A DNA stretch of 64,000 nucleotides. Source: Adiantum capillus-veneris (Eukaryota > Streptophyta > Polypodiopsida > Polypodiales > Pteridaceae). Positions within the stretch are counted from its first letter, which is position 1. Every line of letters begins with the position of its first letter. Below are positions 34,263 through 45,388 of the stretch, in pieces. The stretch covers positions 25,048,469-25,112,468 of the forward strand of contig CM043942.1 of assembly GCA_014529385.2 (NCBI GenBank), read 5' to 3'. The notes beneath the pieces were generated by a model. It was not told the origin of the DNA. It did not search any database and worked only from the letters and a program-made list of their open reading frames with translations. Position numbers and translations under genes: made by a program.

Positions 34263-35752
34263 CAAAGTGAGGTACTGGTACCGAACTGTATGGCGTGGAG
34301 GGAGATCGCCAATAGCATCAGGAATCCTGGAAGGGGCTCTTCGCCGGCCCACTCTGATGTGTGGGTCGTGGAGTACTTGAACTTCATAAATGTCTTCAAC
34401 GCTTGCTTCTTTGGGCCGCACCGAAAGCGACACAAAGTCTGCTGTGGCTCCTTCCATGCTTCAGCTTCGTCTAGAGTCATGCTTCTTTCTCCTTCAAGAA
34501 TCTCCATGGCTGAAAATTCCTGAAACCATTTCCAACACAAAACCATGAACATACCTATTCCATGTAAAGTGACTAGAAAAAATCTTGTCTTCCTCAAAGA
34601 CTGTGCATGCAATGTAGATGAACAAAGAGACGGAGTGCCAAACCGTTCACCACACACGCAAACAATGAGATCGAATCTTGTCTTGTTGATCTAATTCAAT
34701 CAATGGTGGCAATTCACAACGGAAATGCCCATGCTTGGTGCTCATACTTTCATGTGCTATTTCTACAACTGTGTCGTGCCAAGGAAGAGACATGGAATGT
34801 GACTTCCTTAAATGCATACTTTTCAGCTTTTTATGACTAATCCGCATACATTCGTACTCATTCATGAGTGAAACGTGCTCAACGTACAATATGTCATGCC
34901 TAGGAAAAGGGATCACATAGAGACGCTGACGAAATACAGGGAACGATCACGAATGAAACACTCGTACAATGCGTGCTGACAAATCATTCGAACACACAGT
35001 ACTTCCTGTAAAGGTTCTTTGGACCTAGACTCGAGAGCCAAGATCGGTTCTTTGTGATTGATCGAATCTGCAATGAGGTTAGCGTCGCTAGAAAAAGTAT
35101 CCACTAACTCATCCTTCTTGTGAACAATCACATCTTCTTCATGGAAATCATCATGCTTGTGAGAAATCACATCTTGATCATGCAAATCATCATGCTTGTC
35201 AGTGTCATCCAAATCATCATGCTTATCATCATGCAAATCCTGTGTATCATGCTTTCGAGAAGAAGAGACTGAGAGAGTCTCCTTCTCTTGAATCCGTTCA
35301 ATCTTCGCCTGCACATTAGCAATGAGAGATGGAGAAGGAACAACTTGCTCTCCACGAATGACAATAGGAGAGTCACTTTTGGCATTGAAAGTGAACGTAT
35401 TTTCCGCCCAATCAATGAGAGGGTTATGCTCACGAAACCATCGAAGCCCAAAATCATCACATCCTGAAAGAGGAGAGACTAAAGTTTTTCTATGGAAAGC
35501 AGCTTGTTGAACTGTGAACAACACATCAAAGCACTCCTTCATGATGAGAGAGTATATACCGGGAGCGAAGCGAGAGACCTGGAGAGGAGATTTCTGACTA
35601 ACCTCTAGGCGGGCTCTCTCAACAAGAGAGGGACTAATCACATCATGCATACTACCTGGGCCAAACAATATGACAAAACACTGCCCCGTCATATGACCAT
35701 AATATTTAATGAGAGACTCATCAATGGGAGGGTGGTGAGAAACTTGGGGCAC
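34263..35752 (-). pseudogene. TR-C2 protease-like, Asp/His-rich and chromodomain-like region
   Basis: One open frame of 279 residues (35752-34913) joins the retropepsin-like domain (GHMTGQCFVILFGPGSMHDV, then WFREHNPLIDWAENTF) to the Asp/His-rich segment (DLDDTDKHDDLHDQDVISHK) without a stop, which shows how the family frame is meant to read. Later frames give MSLPWHDTVVEIAHESMSTK and the tail MKFKYSTTHTSEWAGEEPL. The frame changes at about 34913 and 34650. Confidence 0.72.
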
Positions 35753-37119
35753 ATTCGTGTTCTCATTTATTGCATTTACAGAGGAAGTAGGTTCTGTGGA
35801 TTCTTTAGATTCATTAGAGTCAAGCTTAGGACATGTTCTTTTTATGTGACCCTTAATGTGACAATGAAAACAACGACCTTCCTTAGAATAAGTGCTTTGC
35901 TCTTCCGACCTGATGTATCCTCCTAGAATTCCTTGTGATACGTTTTATCTGGAGTAAGCTTAGGTTTAGCAATTGTGGTAGCTTTACCCTTAGGTTCAAA
36001 GGAAGAGTTCTTTTTTGAGAGACTATTGGAAGATTGGTTAGAAGAGTTACCGTTCTTACCACTCTTACCGTTCTTACCGTTCTGAGGGTTCTATGAAGAC
36101 TGAGAGGTACTTGTCGAAGTCTTGTTTTCCTTAGGCTTTCCCTTGTTGTGCTTCATCTCCTATGCGAGAGCAATCGCTACCGCCTTGTTGAGATCGATTG
36201 GATCGAGCACCTCGACATCATACTTGATATACTCGTCCAATCCATAAAGGAATGCCTCCTTGCGCTCATCATCCGACTTGCGTAATTGGGTACCTAGCTG
36301 CAAAACACGATTAGAGAAAGACATAACTGGCATACCATTTTGCTTGAGAGCGCGCCAATCGTCCTTCAATCGTGCTAGGTACTGTCGGGGCATAAACCGC
36401 GCCTTGAGCTTGTCTTGGAAATCAACCCAATTGAAGGAAAGGGACGTGAAGCTGTCGGCTTCCTCTAGGTGCACGGCTAATTGTGCCTCTTGCCATGCGT
36501 GGTACTAGTTGATGGCATCATTGGCAAGGTACATAGCTGCCGTCAAAACCTTGCTATTGCCTGTCTTCTTAGTTGTCGCAAAATAAGCATTAAATTGATG
36601 CAACCAAGAATGAATAACCGTAGCATCCATCTTACCATCATACTTACTTAATCGGATCTTCTCTGTGACTGGGTTGTTGGAGTCCAAATCTCGGCTTGCG
36701 CCACTTGAGGAACTACCAACATCTTTGACTGGCTCGGACTTCGAGGCAAGAACCTGTCGAACCAATTCTTGCGTGCGGAGGTCTCTCTAAACCTCACGAT
36801 TGGCCTCCATGGCCGCTCGTCTTACTTCAGCTTCCTCCTTTCTTTGTGCTTTTCTTTCTTTTCGTGCATCGCGCTCGCGTTCCAAAGCAATGCGAGTCGC
36901 TTCTTGTTGTTTGGATTTTCTTTCTAGTTGTGCCATCGCAACTCGATTCGTTTCTTGTTGTTGTGCCATCATCTCTAACATTGACTTGACCATCGCCTCC
37001 ATAGGATTTAATACAACTCATGGCGTAGATGGGGAAGGGGGAGGGTCGGCAAAGCCTCTTGGTGGGGAAAATTCTTCGTCGCCTCTCTCATGCTCATCAC
37101 CTCCAAGCGAAGTATCCAT
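35753..37119 (-). pseudogene. TR-C2 gag
   Basis: The start is MDTSLGGDEHERGDEEF at 37117-37119. The copy has a longer Gln-rich coiled segment (MEAMVKSMLEMMAQQQETNR) than TR-C1, the Gag core (ARFMPRQYLARLKDDWRALK), and an intact CCHC knuckle CFHCHIKGHIKRTC near 35830-35870. Several stops stand where TR-C1 has Trp or Gln (for example at 36507-36509 within AIN-YHAWQ), which suggests C-to-T decay. Confidence 0.85.
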
Positions 37120-37561
37120 TCTGCTTATAGTGATGACCATACACTGTGATCTTGGGTTCTTAAGTTCACGAGGAACTTGGGTTCTTGTGGGTCTTGGGTT
37201 CTTGGGTTCTTGAGTTCTTGAGGTTCTTGTTTCGCTTGCAATCTGTGTTAGAGAAGGATCTTCTCTTCACCCAAGTTCTACTCTTTTCAGCGGGCGCACC
37301 CCTTCGAGGCCTTGCGCTCACACCAAGGTTGCTTTTTTCCACCTCACGTTGATTGGCAGGTCGCTAAGTGCACGGTCTGCTCTCAACGAGTGAAAAGAGG
37401 CACAAGAGGAGACTGGACAAGCCCTTCTTTCTTGGGTTTCCTATCAGTCTTCAAAAACACGATTAGGAATCGACACGCCCAAGTGAACTTTGGTTCGTGC
37501 GACCTCAACAAGCAAAAAAATTCTATGGTTCTTTCCTTGAGTGATACAGAACACTGCCAAA

Positions 37562-37573
37562 GCTTTGATACCA
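37562..37573 (-). other. TR-C2 primer-binding site
   Basis: On the minus strand TGGTATCAAAGC lies one base from the 5' LTR; Met-tRNA type. Confidence 0.8.
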
Positions 37574-37574
37574 A

Positions 37575-38767
37575 TGTAAGGTGCAGCGGAATGAATGTTG
37601 AACTTTGCTTAAGATGAGTGCTCTGAACTGTGCTCAAGGTTCCTTTTACTTACGGAAGGGAAAGCCTTCCATTCCTTTAGTGAGAGAGTGCAATGGACAC
37701 AAACAAAGTGAATGGACACTGTGAATGGAAGTGGATGAGACCGAGAGATAGAGAAGAGAATACGACACCAGAGACGTTGTAGAACCCTCCTCCGAAGGCC
37801 CCACTTGTTGGCGAGAGTGGTCTACTATTGATTGCACAAACTCGTAAAAGTGGATGACTGAGAACTGATGTAAGTCTAGGCTATGTCGATGTCGACGACG
37901 GGGATGACGAGACCGACTCTAGGGCTGAAAACTGAGGTACTTTATGTGCTGTCCAAAAACGCCAATGGCTGAAATTTGCTGTTGCCAAAAACGCAAGGAA
38001 AAACGCTGTTTTTCTGCAGGTTCTTTGTGTCTTCGGCTGCCCTAAAAAACACAAATTTGCGGGCCTTTGAAGTGCTCCAAAACGCTGATCTGGCTGGTCT
38101 TTACCTGCTGAACTTCCGAGCTTTGTCACTGATTTGCTGAAGCTATTGCACTGCTGAAAATGCCAGAGAAGTGGTGATAGTGGTCTGCTGAAAAACGCCA
38201 GCAAAGGGGGGACCTGTGGCGATGAGGCTATGGATGGAAAACGCCAGGGAATAGGAGTCTATGGTGATGAGGATCTTGTTGAAAAACGCTAGCAGATGGG
38301 ATGAGGGTACTGATGAAAAACGCTAGGTGCCGAGGGTTCTTGCTTGGAGGACAAACGCCACCAAGGGGGAAGTCTTGCTGAGAGAGAGAGGGGGAACCTG
38401 CTGCCTGTGGCCTGTGTTCTCCTTGCTCTTCTGCCAATTAGTGCTAGCCTAGGTTTGCTTATATATTATCTTACCCAATTTGCCCTACTGAGTTCCCAAC
38501 AAAAGTCACTTAAAATAATAATTGAAAAATGTCAAAAATAGGGAAAATACACTGGAAAATTTCCTTGAAGGATTCTGATGGGAATGCTTATGATCATGCT
38601 ATGTGCAGCCAAGGGATATGCATCTACACTAAGTGCCTGGGTATGCATGGTCTGCGAACAGACTCACAAAAAGTGCCAGAACACTTGCTAATCTAGACTG
38701 ACTAGACTGACGGAACCCTTGTCGTGCTGTAGCTTGTCCACGGACACATAGGGTTGGATGTGTCACG

Positions 38768-38770
<3 letters not shown>
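37575..38770 (-). repeat. TR-C2 5' LTR
   Basis: 1196 bp, from TGTAAGGTGCAGCGG to GTGTCACGTGA on the plus strand. Its last two bases have been replaced by the (CT)n microsatellite. Confidence 0.88.
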
Positions 38771-38821
<51 letters not shown>

Positions 38822-38921
38822 CGTTTACTGTTTGCCTATATATATATAGGCAAACAGGAACGGAAACCCAATGCCCCCCATCCCCACGTCTCTCTCTCTC
38901 TCTCTGTCTCTCTCTCTTTCG
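38771..38921. repeat. (CT)n microsatellites and a 30-bp perfect palindrome
   Basis: CT runs lie at 38771-38818 and around 38888-38920. Between them, 38828-38857 is a perfect palindrome with half-arm CTGTTTGCCTATATA. TTTGCCTATATATATAG recurs at 38925 at the start of the recognisable Copia-D LTR, so this may be a rearranged LTR promoter region. Confidence 0.7.
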
Positions 38922-39290
38922 TGTTTGCCTATATATATAGACCAGACCCTTGTACTTTTTGGCATGTTATTCAGTGCAGAGATCCAACGTTTGGGAGACT
39001 CTCTCTCTCTCTCTCTAGCGTTTTCTTCTAGCTAGCATTTTTTGTGCCGACGACTCTCTCTAGCATTTTCTCTCTCCACATCAATCTCACCCTCCCTTGC
39101 GTTGTGATCTCACTCTTTGTACCTAGTGCTTCTCTTCTGCACCACAAAGAAACCCTCTTCGGTGTTCCGGTGCGCATGTCGTGTGTTCGTGGTGACGAAG
39201 TACATCATGAGGATGGGATCGACGGCGGTGAGACCACTGTCAACGAGGAATGGGAGATTGGTCCCAGATGTATTTTGCCGTAGTTGATCA
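38922..39290 (+). repeat. Copia-D 5' LTR, partial
   Basis: TTGTACTTTTTGGCATGTTA and the following 200 bases match 52395-52600 of the 3' LTR. It contains CTAGCGTTTT and CTCTCT repeats downstream of a TATATATAG box. The downstream limit is approximate because the two LTRs diverge after about 39170. Confidence 0.7.
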
Positions 39291-39332
39291 ACCAATCAAC
39301 CTACACTTCCTACCTTTCCCTCGTATCGGCAA

Positions 39333-40060
39333 TTGAATGGAGACAACTATGCCAGTTGGAAAGCTACCATGATGTCGGTCTTTGACTCTTACGAGCTCGG
39401 AGGTTTCGTCTCAAGCAACTTTCAAAAGCAAAAGATTCGGTGGGAGCGAAGTTATGGGAGCGTGTCAATGCTCGAATCGGGTTTTTCATTATCCTCAATA
39501 GTACACCATCAGTGATTAGCCACATATGATTGATGAAAGATGCGAAGTTGATTTGGAATCCGCTTTCTTCTCTTTATGAACGAGTTTCTCCAATGAAGCG
39601 GATAGCCCTCGAGGTTCAATTGAGGACCTTGGATACGAAGAACTCTTCCATTCGAGATCACATCAACAAGATGCAGGAGCTTCCACAAGAGATACTTCAT
39701 GTGGGAAAGCTTATCAGTTTAGAGGATATGGCCATCCAACTTTTGGCCCAATTACCTCCTCGATACTCCCAACTTCTATTCTTCCTTGATTACAAGTGGC
39801 CGACTAAATACTATCTCTTGGGACAAGATTGTTCCAATGGTATTGGACCAGGAGGAGCAATTCGATACGGGGAAGAAGTCACTCTCCGAAGCCTTGACAG
39901 GTTCTTCCAACAACAACAAGAAGTAGAAGGGTAAGAAAAAAAGCAACAACATCGAAGACAAGAAGAGTGATGCTAAGCGTGACGCCTTGAAGGCGGAACG
40001 GCATTGCAATAGTTGCGGTGAGAAGGGCCATTATTGGAGGAAGTGTTTGAAGCGTTAAAG
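39333..40060 (+). pseudogene. Copia-D gag
   Basis: Reads MNGDNYASWKATMMSVFDSY at the N-terminus, the usual copia Gag opening. The UBN2-type core at 39530-39934 gives WNPLSSLYERVSPMKRIALE and IRDHINKMQELPQEILHVGK. A CCHC knuckle (CNSCGEKGHYWRKC) lies near 40003-40048. Stops at about 39513 and a frameshift near 39930 disable it. Confidence 0.83.
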
Positions 40061-40162
40061 GGGCGTCGACTTCATCAGTAGTAGTGGTGCAGTCACTGGA
40101 TTTTGTTCATTTGGAGATTCTCCCCTCACAATACTCGCTAGGGTGGGACATCAGGGGTTGAG

Positions 40163-41196
40163 TTGACTCCTGTGGGTGGAGATGATCGTGATTGGATCCT
40201 TGATAGTGGTGCCTCACGGCACATGACACCTTCGAAGGATCTTTTGTCCAACATGCGACTACATTGTGGTACCATCTTCATTGGCGACAAATCTGAAATT
40301 CCCATTCAGTGCGAGGGTTCCATGGAGCTCATTCCCGACGCAGAGGAGGTATGCATACCTCCATGGTACTTTATGCTCCGAAGCTGGGTTTTCATCTTAT
40401 GTTTGCGTACGAGGTGTGCAAGCTTGGCATGGAGGTGATCTTCACAGAGGATGTGGTATCTATTCGGGATCGGCAATCCGGCATAGAGGTCAGAGGGGAC
40501 TCGATAGAGAACGGTCTCTATCGGCTCCATGCTTTTTCTTCAGTAACTCGGATACCCATAGGTGATCTTTGGCATTACGGATTTGGTCATTTGAAGAATG
40601 ATGCTTTTTGGCTTGCTTTTTGTGAGCGCTTTACTTGGGTATACTCTACAGCACAAGCACGAGGTATTTGGCCTCTTTAAGAATTGGCGTACTTTTGTGG
40701 AGAAGGAAAGCAATCAAGCGAAGACTATTTGATCGGACAAAGGTGGTGAGTTTACCTCCAATGTTTTCATCCAGTTTTGTGCAGATCATGGCATCAAGCG
40801 AGAGCATGCGAATACCGGATCATCTTTAGAGAATAGAGTTGTGGAGCGGAAGAACATGACAGTGGTAGTAATGGAAGGGACCACGCTTGAGCATCGTGAC
40901 GTGCCGAAGTCCTTATGGGTGGAGGTAGTTGCAACGGCTGTCCATACCATAAACCGATCTCCAACCTCTTTAGTTCCTAAGAAGACCCCATATGAAGACT
41001 ATTTTGGTAAGAAGCCCGACGTCTCCCACTTTTGGATTTTTGGGAGCGATGCCTATGTCCATGTATTGAAGGAGCAAAGGGGGAAGTTTGACCCCAAGCC
41101 TGGGCATGTAGAAAATCTTGTTGTTCCTTTTCTAGATCAGACATATTTGACCCCAAGCTTGGCCATGTAGAAAATCTTGTTGTTCCTTTGCTAGAT
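40163..41196 (+). pseudogene. Copia-D protease and integrase
   Basis: The protease has DWILDSGASRHMTPSKDLLS, the copia DSGA active site. GDLWHYGFGHLKNDAF at about 40563 is the GAG-pre-integrase zinc region. Integrase continues (40841-41130) with RKNMTVVVMEGTTLEH, HTINRSPTSLVPKKTPYEDY, FGKKPDVSHFWIFGSDAYVH. It is cut near 41197. A 59-bp tandem duplication (units starting TTTGACCCCAAGC at 41088 and 41147) marks the end. Confidence 0.83.
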
Positions 41197-41214
41197 CATT
41201 CAATTCTTTGAAGT

Positions 41215-42211
41215 AGATCGAGTAAACAAAAAGACTGGATATCATTAATTTTGAAACGGCTGAACCTAATACAAGTCGGACGGACACGCCCTTCAATTTT
41301 AAATCAAGTACAATCTCTCGGCCCTTCTCATTCTTCAAAATAGTCTTCTTGGCCTATAATCGACCACAACGCTGTTCTTGTGGAACCAAGGGATTCCTAG
41401 GAGGACGTCACACCCTTCTATAGGCATGATCTAAAAGTCCTCGTGCCCTAAATGCCCCCGACAATGCAAACGAAGTTTGCCAATGACAGGTGTAATGGCA
41501 ACATCCCGTCTGGATGCCGCTAGAACAGCCTCCGAATGTGGCCCCAGTTCCTCAGGCGCAATTCCAAGTCGAACCGCCAATTCGGGTGAAATAAAGTTGG
41601 CCTTGGAATGACAGGTGTAATGGCAACATCCTGTCTGGATGCCGCTAGAACAGCCTCCGAATGTGGCCCCAGTTCCTCGGACGCAATTCCAAGTCGAACC
41701 ACCAATTCGGGTGAAATAAAGTTGGCCTTGGCTCCTCCGTCAAAGAAGATTAGGGCTTCTTGATCTCGTACGTTGCCCCATGCGCGGCAAAGCTCAATGC
41801 TTTCATCCATCTGATCCGGGTTGGTTCCCACATAGTCTGGTACCAGTCTTACTTTCATCCTTCCTTTTCTCCCGTGTTCTTCAGCTGCTCTAGAACTTTC
41901 TAGTGTGTCTTCTAATTGTCCTTTGGGTGCCTTTTTGGGGCACCGTGCTGATATATCTCCTTGTTCTCCACAATCAAAGCACTCCCCCCTTTTGAAGTAC
42001 TCGGATTTCTATTCCTCTGTTAGTCGGGGATGTGTATCTTTCTTTTTTTCAAACTTCCCTCTTCTTCTTACCATTTGTCGAATTTTGTCTGGTCCTCGGT
42101 GTCAAAAGTTGATCAATTGGATAGGTCAGATTACTCGAATGCATAGCAAACCCTTGCTTAGCATGTCCCATCAGTTGCTGTATGGACTCAGACTTCTGTA
42201 GTAAGCAGCAT
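41215..42211 (-). pseudogene. Gy-B4 protease and gag C-terminal part
   Basis: Protease reads LIFFDGGAKANFISPELVVR; a matching block is present twice because of a 125-bp tandem duplication (41482-41606 and 41607-41731). The knuckle region near 41940-41990 and Gag linker follow. The gag core breaks off at 42211 and resumes at 49186. Confidence 0.8.
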
Positions 42212-42259
42212 TGTCACAAACTGATGACGCGGCACCTTCTCGAACGCACGCACGCGCGG

Positions 42260-42324
<65 letters not shown>

Positions 42325-42840
42325 GCTGACGTGGAAGCCACGTACGGAGGTTCCGTATTTCACGCTGACTGCTAACGTGGCACAGCAGTACAGATTCCCG
42401 CAAATCACGCTGCCATGCTGATGTGGCAAGCCGTACGGATTTCCGCGAATTGCGTTGCTGTTTTTTTGGCAGTTTTGACCAAGTTGCTTTAGGGACTCTT
42501 GCTTTTGAGTTCAATTGCTTTTGGGAATTGCTTTTGAGTTAAGTTTTTGGGGCTCTGCTTTCAGCAACCCTTGTACCTCTAAATAAGTGGGCAAGGCCTC
42601 ACTTCTCAGAGCATCTGGACACAGAGTCTGAGAGTGAGCACCTGCCCACTCCCTTGTACTTTGCAAAAAGATTAATACAAAAAGAAATACCGAAAGGGGC
42701 GCCAGTCTTTGGGACCTATAACTTTGGGCACGGAACTCTCCAGGGCAGTTTCGACCTAATTGTGAATTGTGAACTGTTTTTAAGTGAATCTCTATTGTGC
42801 TACGGTAGAATCTCGACTTGGGGTGTCCAAGTCTGTTATA
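42212..42840 (+). repeat. Gy-B2 5' LTR
   Basis: 629 bp, TGTCACAAACTGATGACG to AAGTCTGTTATA. It is about 60 bp longer than the 3' LTR because of a (CA)n run at 42261-42321. ACGTGG modules lie at 42327, 42338 (reverse) and 42373. A TATA-like TCTAAATAAG is at 42578-42587, and the hairpin is at 42690-42712. Confidence 0.92.
42690..42712 (+). other. GGCGCC-loop hairpin in Gy-B2 5' LTR
   Basis: Stem CCGAAAG with CTTTGG (one bulged G) and ten-base loop GGGCGCCAGT. It lies about 105 bases downstream of the TATA-like box, so it would be in the RNA leader. Confidence 0.65.
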
Positions 42841-42841
42841 G

Positions 42842-42853
42842 TGGTATCAGAGC
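42842..42853 (+). other. Gy-B2 primer-binding site
   Basis: TGGTATCAGAGC after one spacer base; perfect initiator Met-tRNA type. Confidence 0.9.
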
Positions 42854-42904
42854 ACAACAAATTTCTCTTCTACCGGAAAATCCGATTCTTTCTTCGCGGC
42901 ACAC

Positions 42905-44350
42905 ATGGCTTCATGCGACAATGCACGGGATTCAAACGAGCAGGAGTACGGGCCACCTCGGCCTACGGAATACCAGCTCTTGGAGATGCAGCGTCTGTAG
43001 CAAGTTAACGAGTGCGTCAAGCAGATGCTGCAAATTGCTGAGGATCCGGAGTGTGCAAAATTTTTGTCCCAACAAACAATGGCGGACGTGCACACCAAGT
43101 GGCAGAAAGCCACGGAACCCCCGATCAAACGGGTCCTCAAGCAGCTTCCTCCTCCGAGGATGTACATAGAACAAGAACTCCAGGAAGTCGTCCAGACCCA
43201 GATTACTCAGATTCTGGGAGCAGGCAACTCCACGAAGAACCAACAAAAGAAGCAAAAGAAGAATGACTACCCTGGCTTCTTGGGCAGTCAATCTTCTTTT
43301 GAAAAAGCTCGGAAGAAGAAGAAGCATGTATGCTTTCAGGAACCATACAGTGATAGCTCTTTCCCTTCCGACTCACGCGAAGAGGACAGAAAGGGGAAAA
43401 AGCGCGGCAAGAACCAAAGATTTGGAATGAGCATGAAGAGCAGATCGCCGACATGCTCCTGACAGTTCGACAGAGGAGTCAGCACTACTTACAGCTCTGA
43501 CTCAAGCTCTTCCGACAGCTCCGACTCTGACGAACAACCCTTTTATTCGAAGAAGAAGCATTTTGATAGAGCCAACGAATACGATTTCCTCAATCGCAAA
43601 GGCAAGAAGACCAAAGAGTTTAAGGAAGGCAGGCAATTGGTGAAATTTGAAACCTCTTTAGAATTTCGCGATGCGCCCAAGGCTTTGGCCTTCTTACAGC
43701 AATTTGATATTGCCCATCCTGGAGGACATTACTCAGAACACTCCAAGATTAGGAGGGCCGCATCTTTTCTGAAAGGAAATGCACGCACTTATGGTCTACC
43801 CTTTTATCGAGGAAACAAGTCCCTACCAAGTGGCTCAAGTTTAAAAGGCTCTTCATTTCTTCTTCGTTAACCCAAGAATACGAACGAGATGTGCGCACTG
43901 CTTGGAACCGACTCAGAATGACCAAGAGTGACACACTAGAAGCTTACTGTGAAATTTTGGGATTCTTTTCTCCCGACATCTTCTTTCAAGAAGATCACTT
44001 TCAAAGAACAGATTGAACGATTCTGTTGTGGCCTCCTCAAGGAAATCAGAAATCATTGCCTTGAGCAGAAATCCGAGTCAATAAAACAGTTGATGGCTCA
44101 TGCAAAGAGGGGCTTCGCCTTACATTCGGGCGACTTGACGTACCCCATAGATGAAAATTTGAATCAACAAACTGGGCAACGATCAACGAACAACCAAAGA
44201 AGACCGCAAAAGAAGTTTCTGAAGAAAACCTTAGCTCATTGAGGAGCAAAGGACAGAGTATTTGAAAGAGGGGAAGTGTTTTGGTTGCCGTATGTGTGGA
44301 CACATCTTGGCACGATGTCCCAAGAAGGGGCAACAAACCAACAGTGAAGA
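42905..44350 (+). pseudogene. Gy-B2 gag
   Basis: The start ATG at 42905 (MASCDNARDSNEQEYGPPRP) matches Gy-B1. A TAG follows after about 32 codons. The Gag core is at about 43880-44090 (SFLPTSSFKKITFKEQIERF), and the first CCHC knuckle CFGCRMCGHILARC at about 44279-44320. The N-terminal helical domain and the Ser/Asp-rich linker correspond to Gy-B1. Confidence 0.85.
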
Positions 44351-44928
44351 ACGGCCTGAGAGTTCGAGAGCAGCAGAAGAGCGTGGCAGAAAAGGAAAGA
44401 TGAAAGCAGGACTGGTACCGGATAGTATCGGCACTGACTCATGCCTTACAGATGAAAGTACAGAACTTTGCCGTGCTTGGGGCAAAGTAAAAGATCTTGC
44501 ATCCCTAATCTTCTTTGATGGAGGAGCCAAGGCCAGCTTCATATCTCCTGAATTGGCGGCTCGATTGGAAATCCCCAGCTCACTGAGGAGCAAGGGACAA
44601 AGTATTTGAAAGAGGAAAAGTGTTTTGGTTGCGATCTGTCTGGGCACATCTTGGCACGATGTCCCAAGAAGGGGCAACAAACCAACATTGAAGAACGGCC
44701 CGAGAGTTCGAGAGCAGTTGAAGAGCGTGGCAGAAAAGGAAAGATGAAAGCAGGACTGGTACCGGATAGTATCGGCACTGACTCATGCCTTACAGATGAA
44801 AGTACAGAACTTTGCCGTGCTTGGGGCAAAGTGAAAGATCTTGCAGCCCCGATCTTCTCTGATGGAGGAGTTAAGGCCAACTTCATATGTCCTGAATTGG
44901 CGGCTCGATTGGAAATCACGTCCGACAG
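44241..44928. repeat. 344-bp tandem duplication of knuckle and protease start
   Basis: The unit starting GAGGAGCAAAGGACA is at 44241 and 44585. It duplicates the CCHC knuckle (second copy CFGCDLSGHILARC) and the protease active-site segment, giving a truncated first protease. Confidence 0.88.
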
Positions 44929-45379
44929 GATGGGACCACCTGGAGAGGCAGTTCTAGCGGCACCCGAATGGGATGTTGCCATTACACCTGTCATTGGCAA
45001 ACTGCGTTTGCATGGCCAGGGGTATTTAGGACACGAGGATTTTTTCATCATGCCTTTGGAAGGGTGTGACGTCCTCCTAGGAATCCCTTGGTACCACAAG
45101 AACAATACCGTGGTGAACTATCGGGATAAGAAAGCGACTTTGACTACAGAGAAGGGTAGGAAAATTGTACTTGATTTGAAATTGAAGGGCGAGTCAATCC
45201 CTCTTGTATCGGCTTCGACCATTTCTAAATTAATGAAATCCAGTCTTTTTGTTTACTCGATCTACTTGAAAGAGTTAAATGATGAACACAAGAATAATAT
45301 GTCTATCTTGGATAAAGAACGACAATATTTTTTGCACGAACACACTGACTGTTTCTCAGAAGGCCTGCAAGGCGAGTAA
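44606..45379 (+). pseudogene. Gy-B2 knuckle and protease
   Basis: An open frame of 257 residues. The knuckle is at residues about 4-17, the protease active-site segment FSDGGVKANFICPELAARLE near 90, and GCDVLLGIPWYHKNNTVVNY near 150. It ends at YFLHEHTDCFSEGLQGE just before RT, where a TAA interrupts. Confidence 0.85.
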
Positions 45380-45388
45380 CCTCCACCT

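Larger units (their letters stand above)
27833..38770 (-). mobile_element. TR-C2, gag-protease LTR element (contains TR-C1)
   Basis: A minus-strand element with a 5' LTR at 37575-38770, a PBS, gag, protease-like and Asp/His-rich regions, a purine tract, and a 3' LTR (27833-27921 plus 33646-34250) split by TR-C1. No RT, RNase H core or integrase core is present in 3.3 kb of internal sequence. It is flanked by (GT)n on the left and (CT)n on the right, so no TSD can be seen. Confidence 0.85.
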
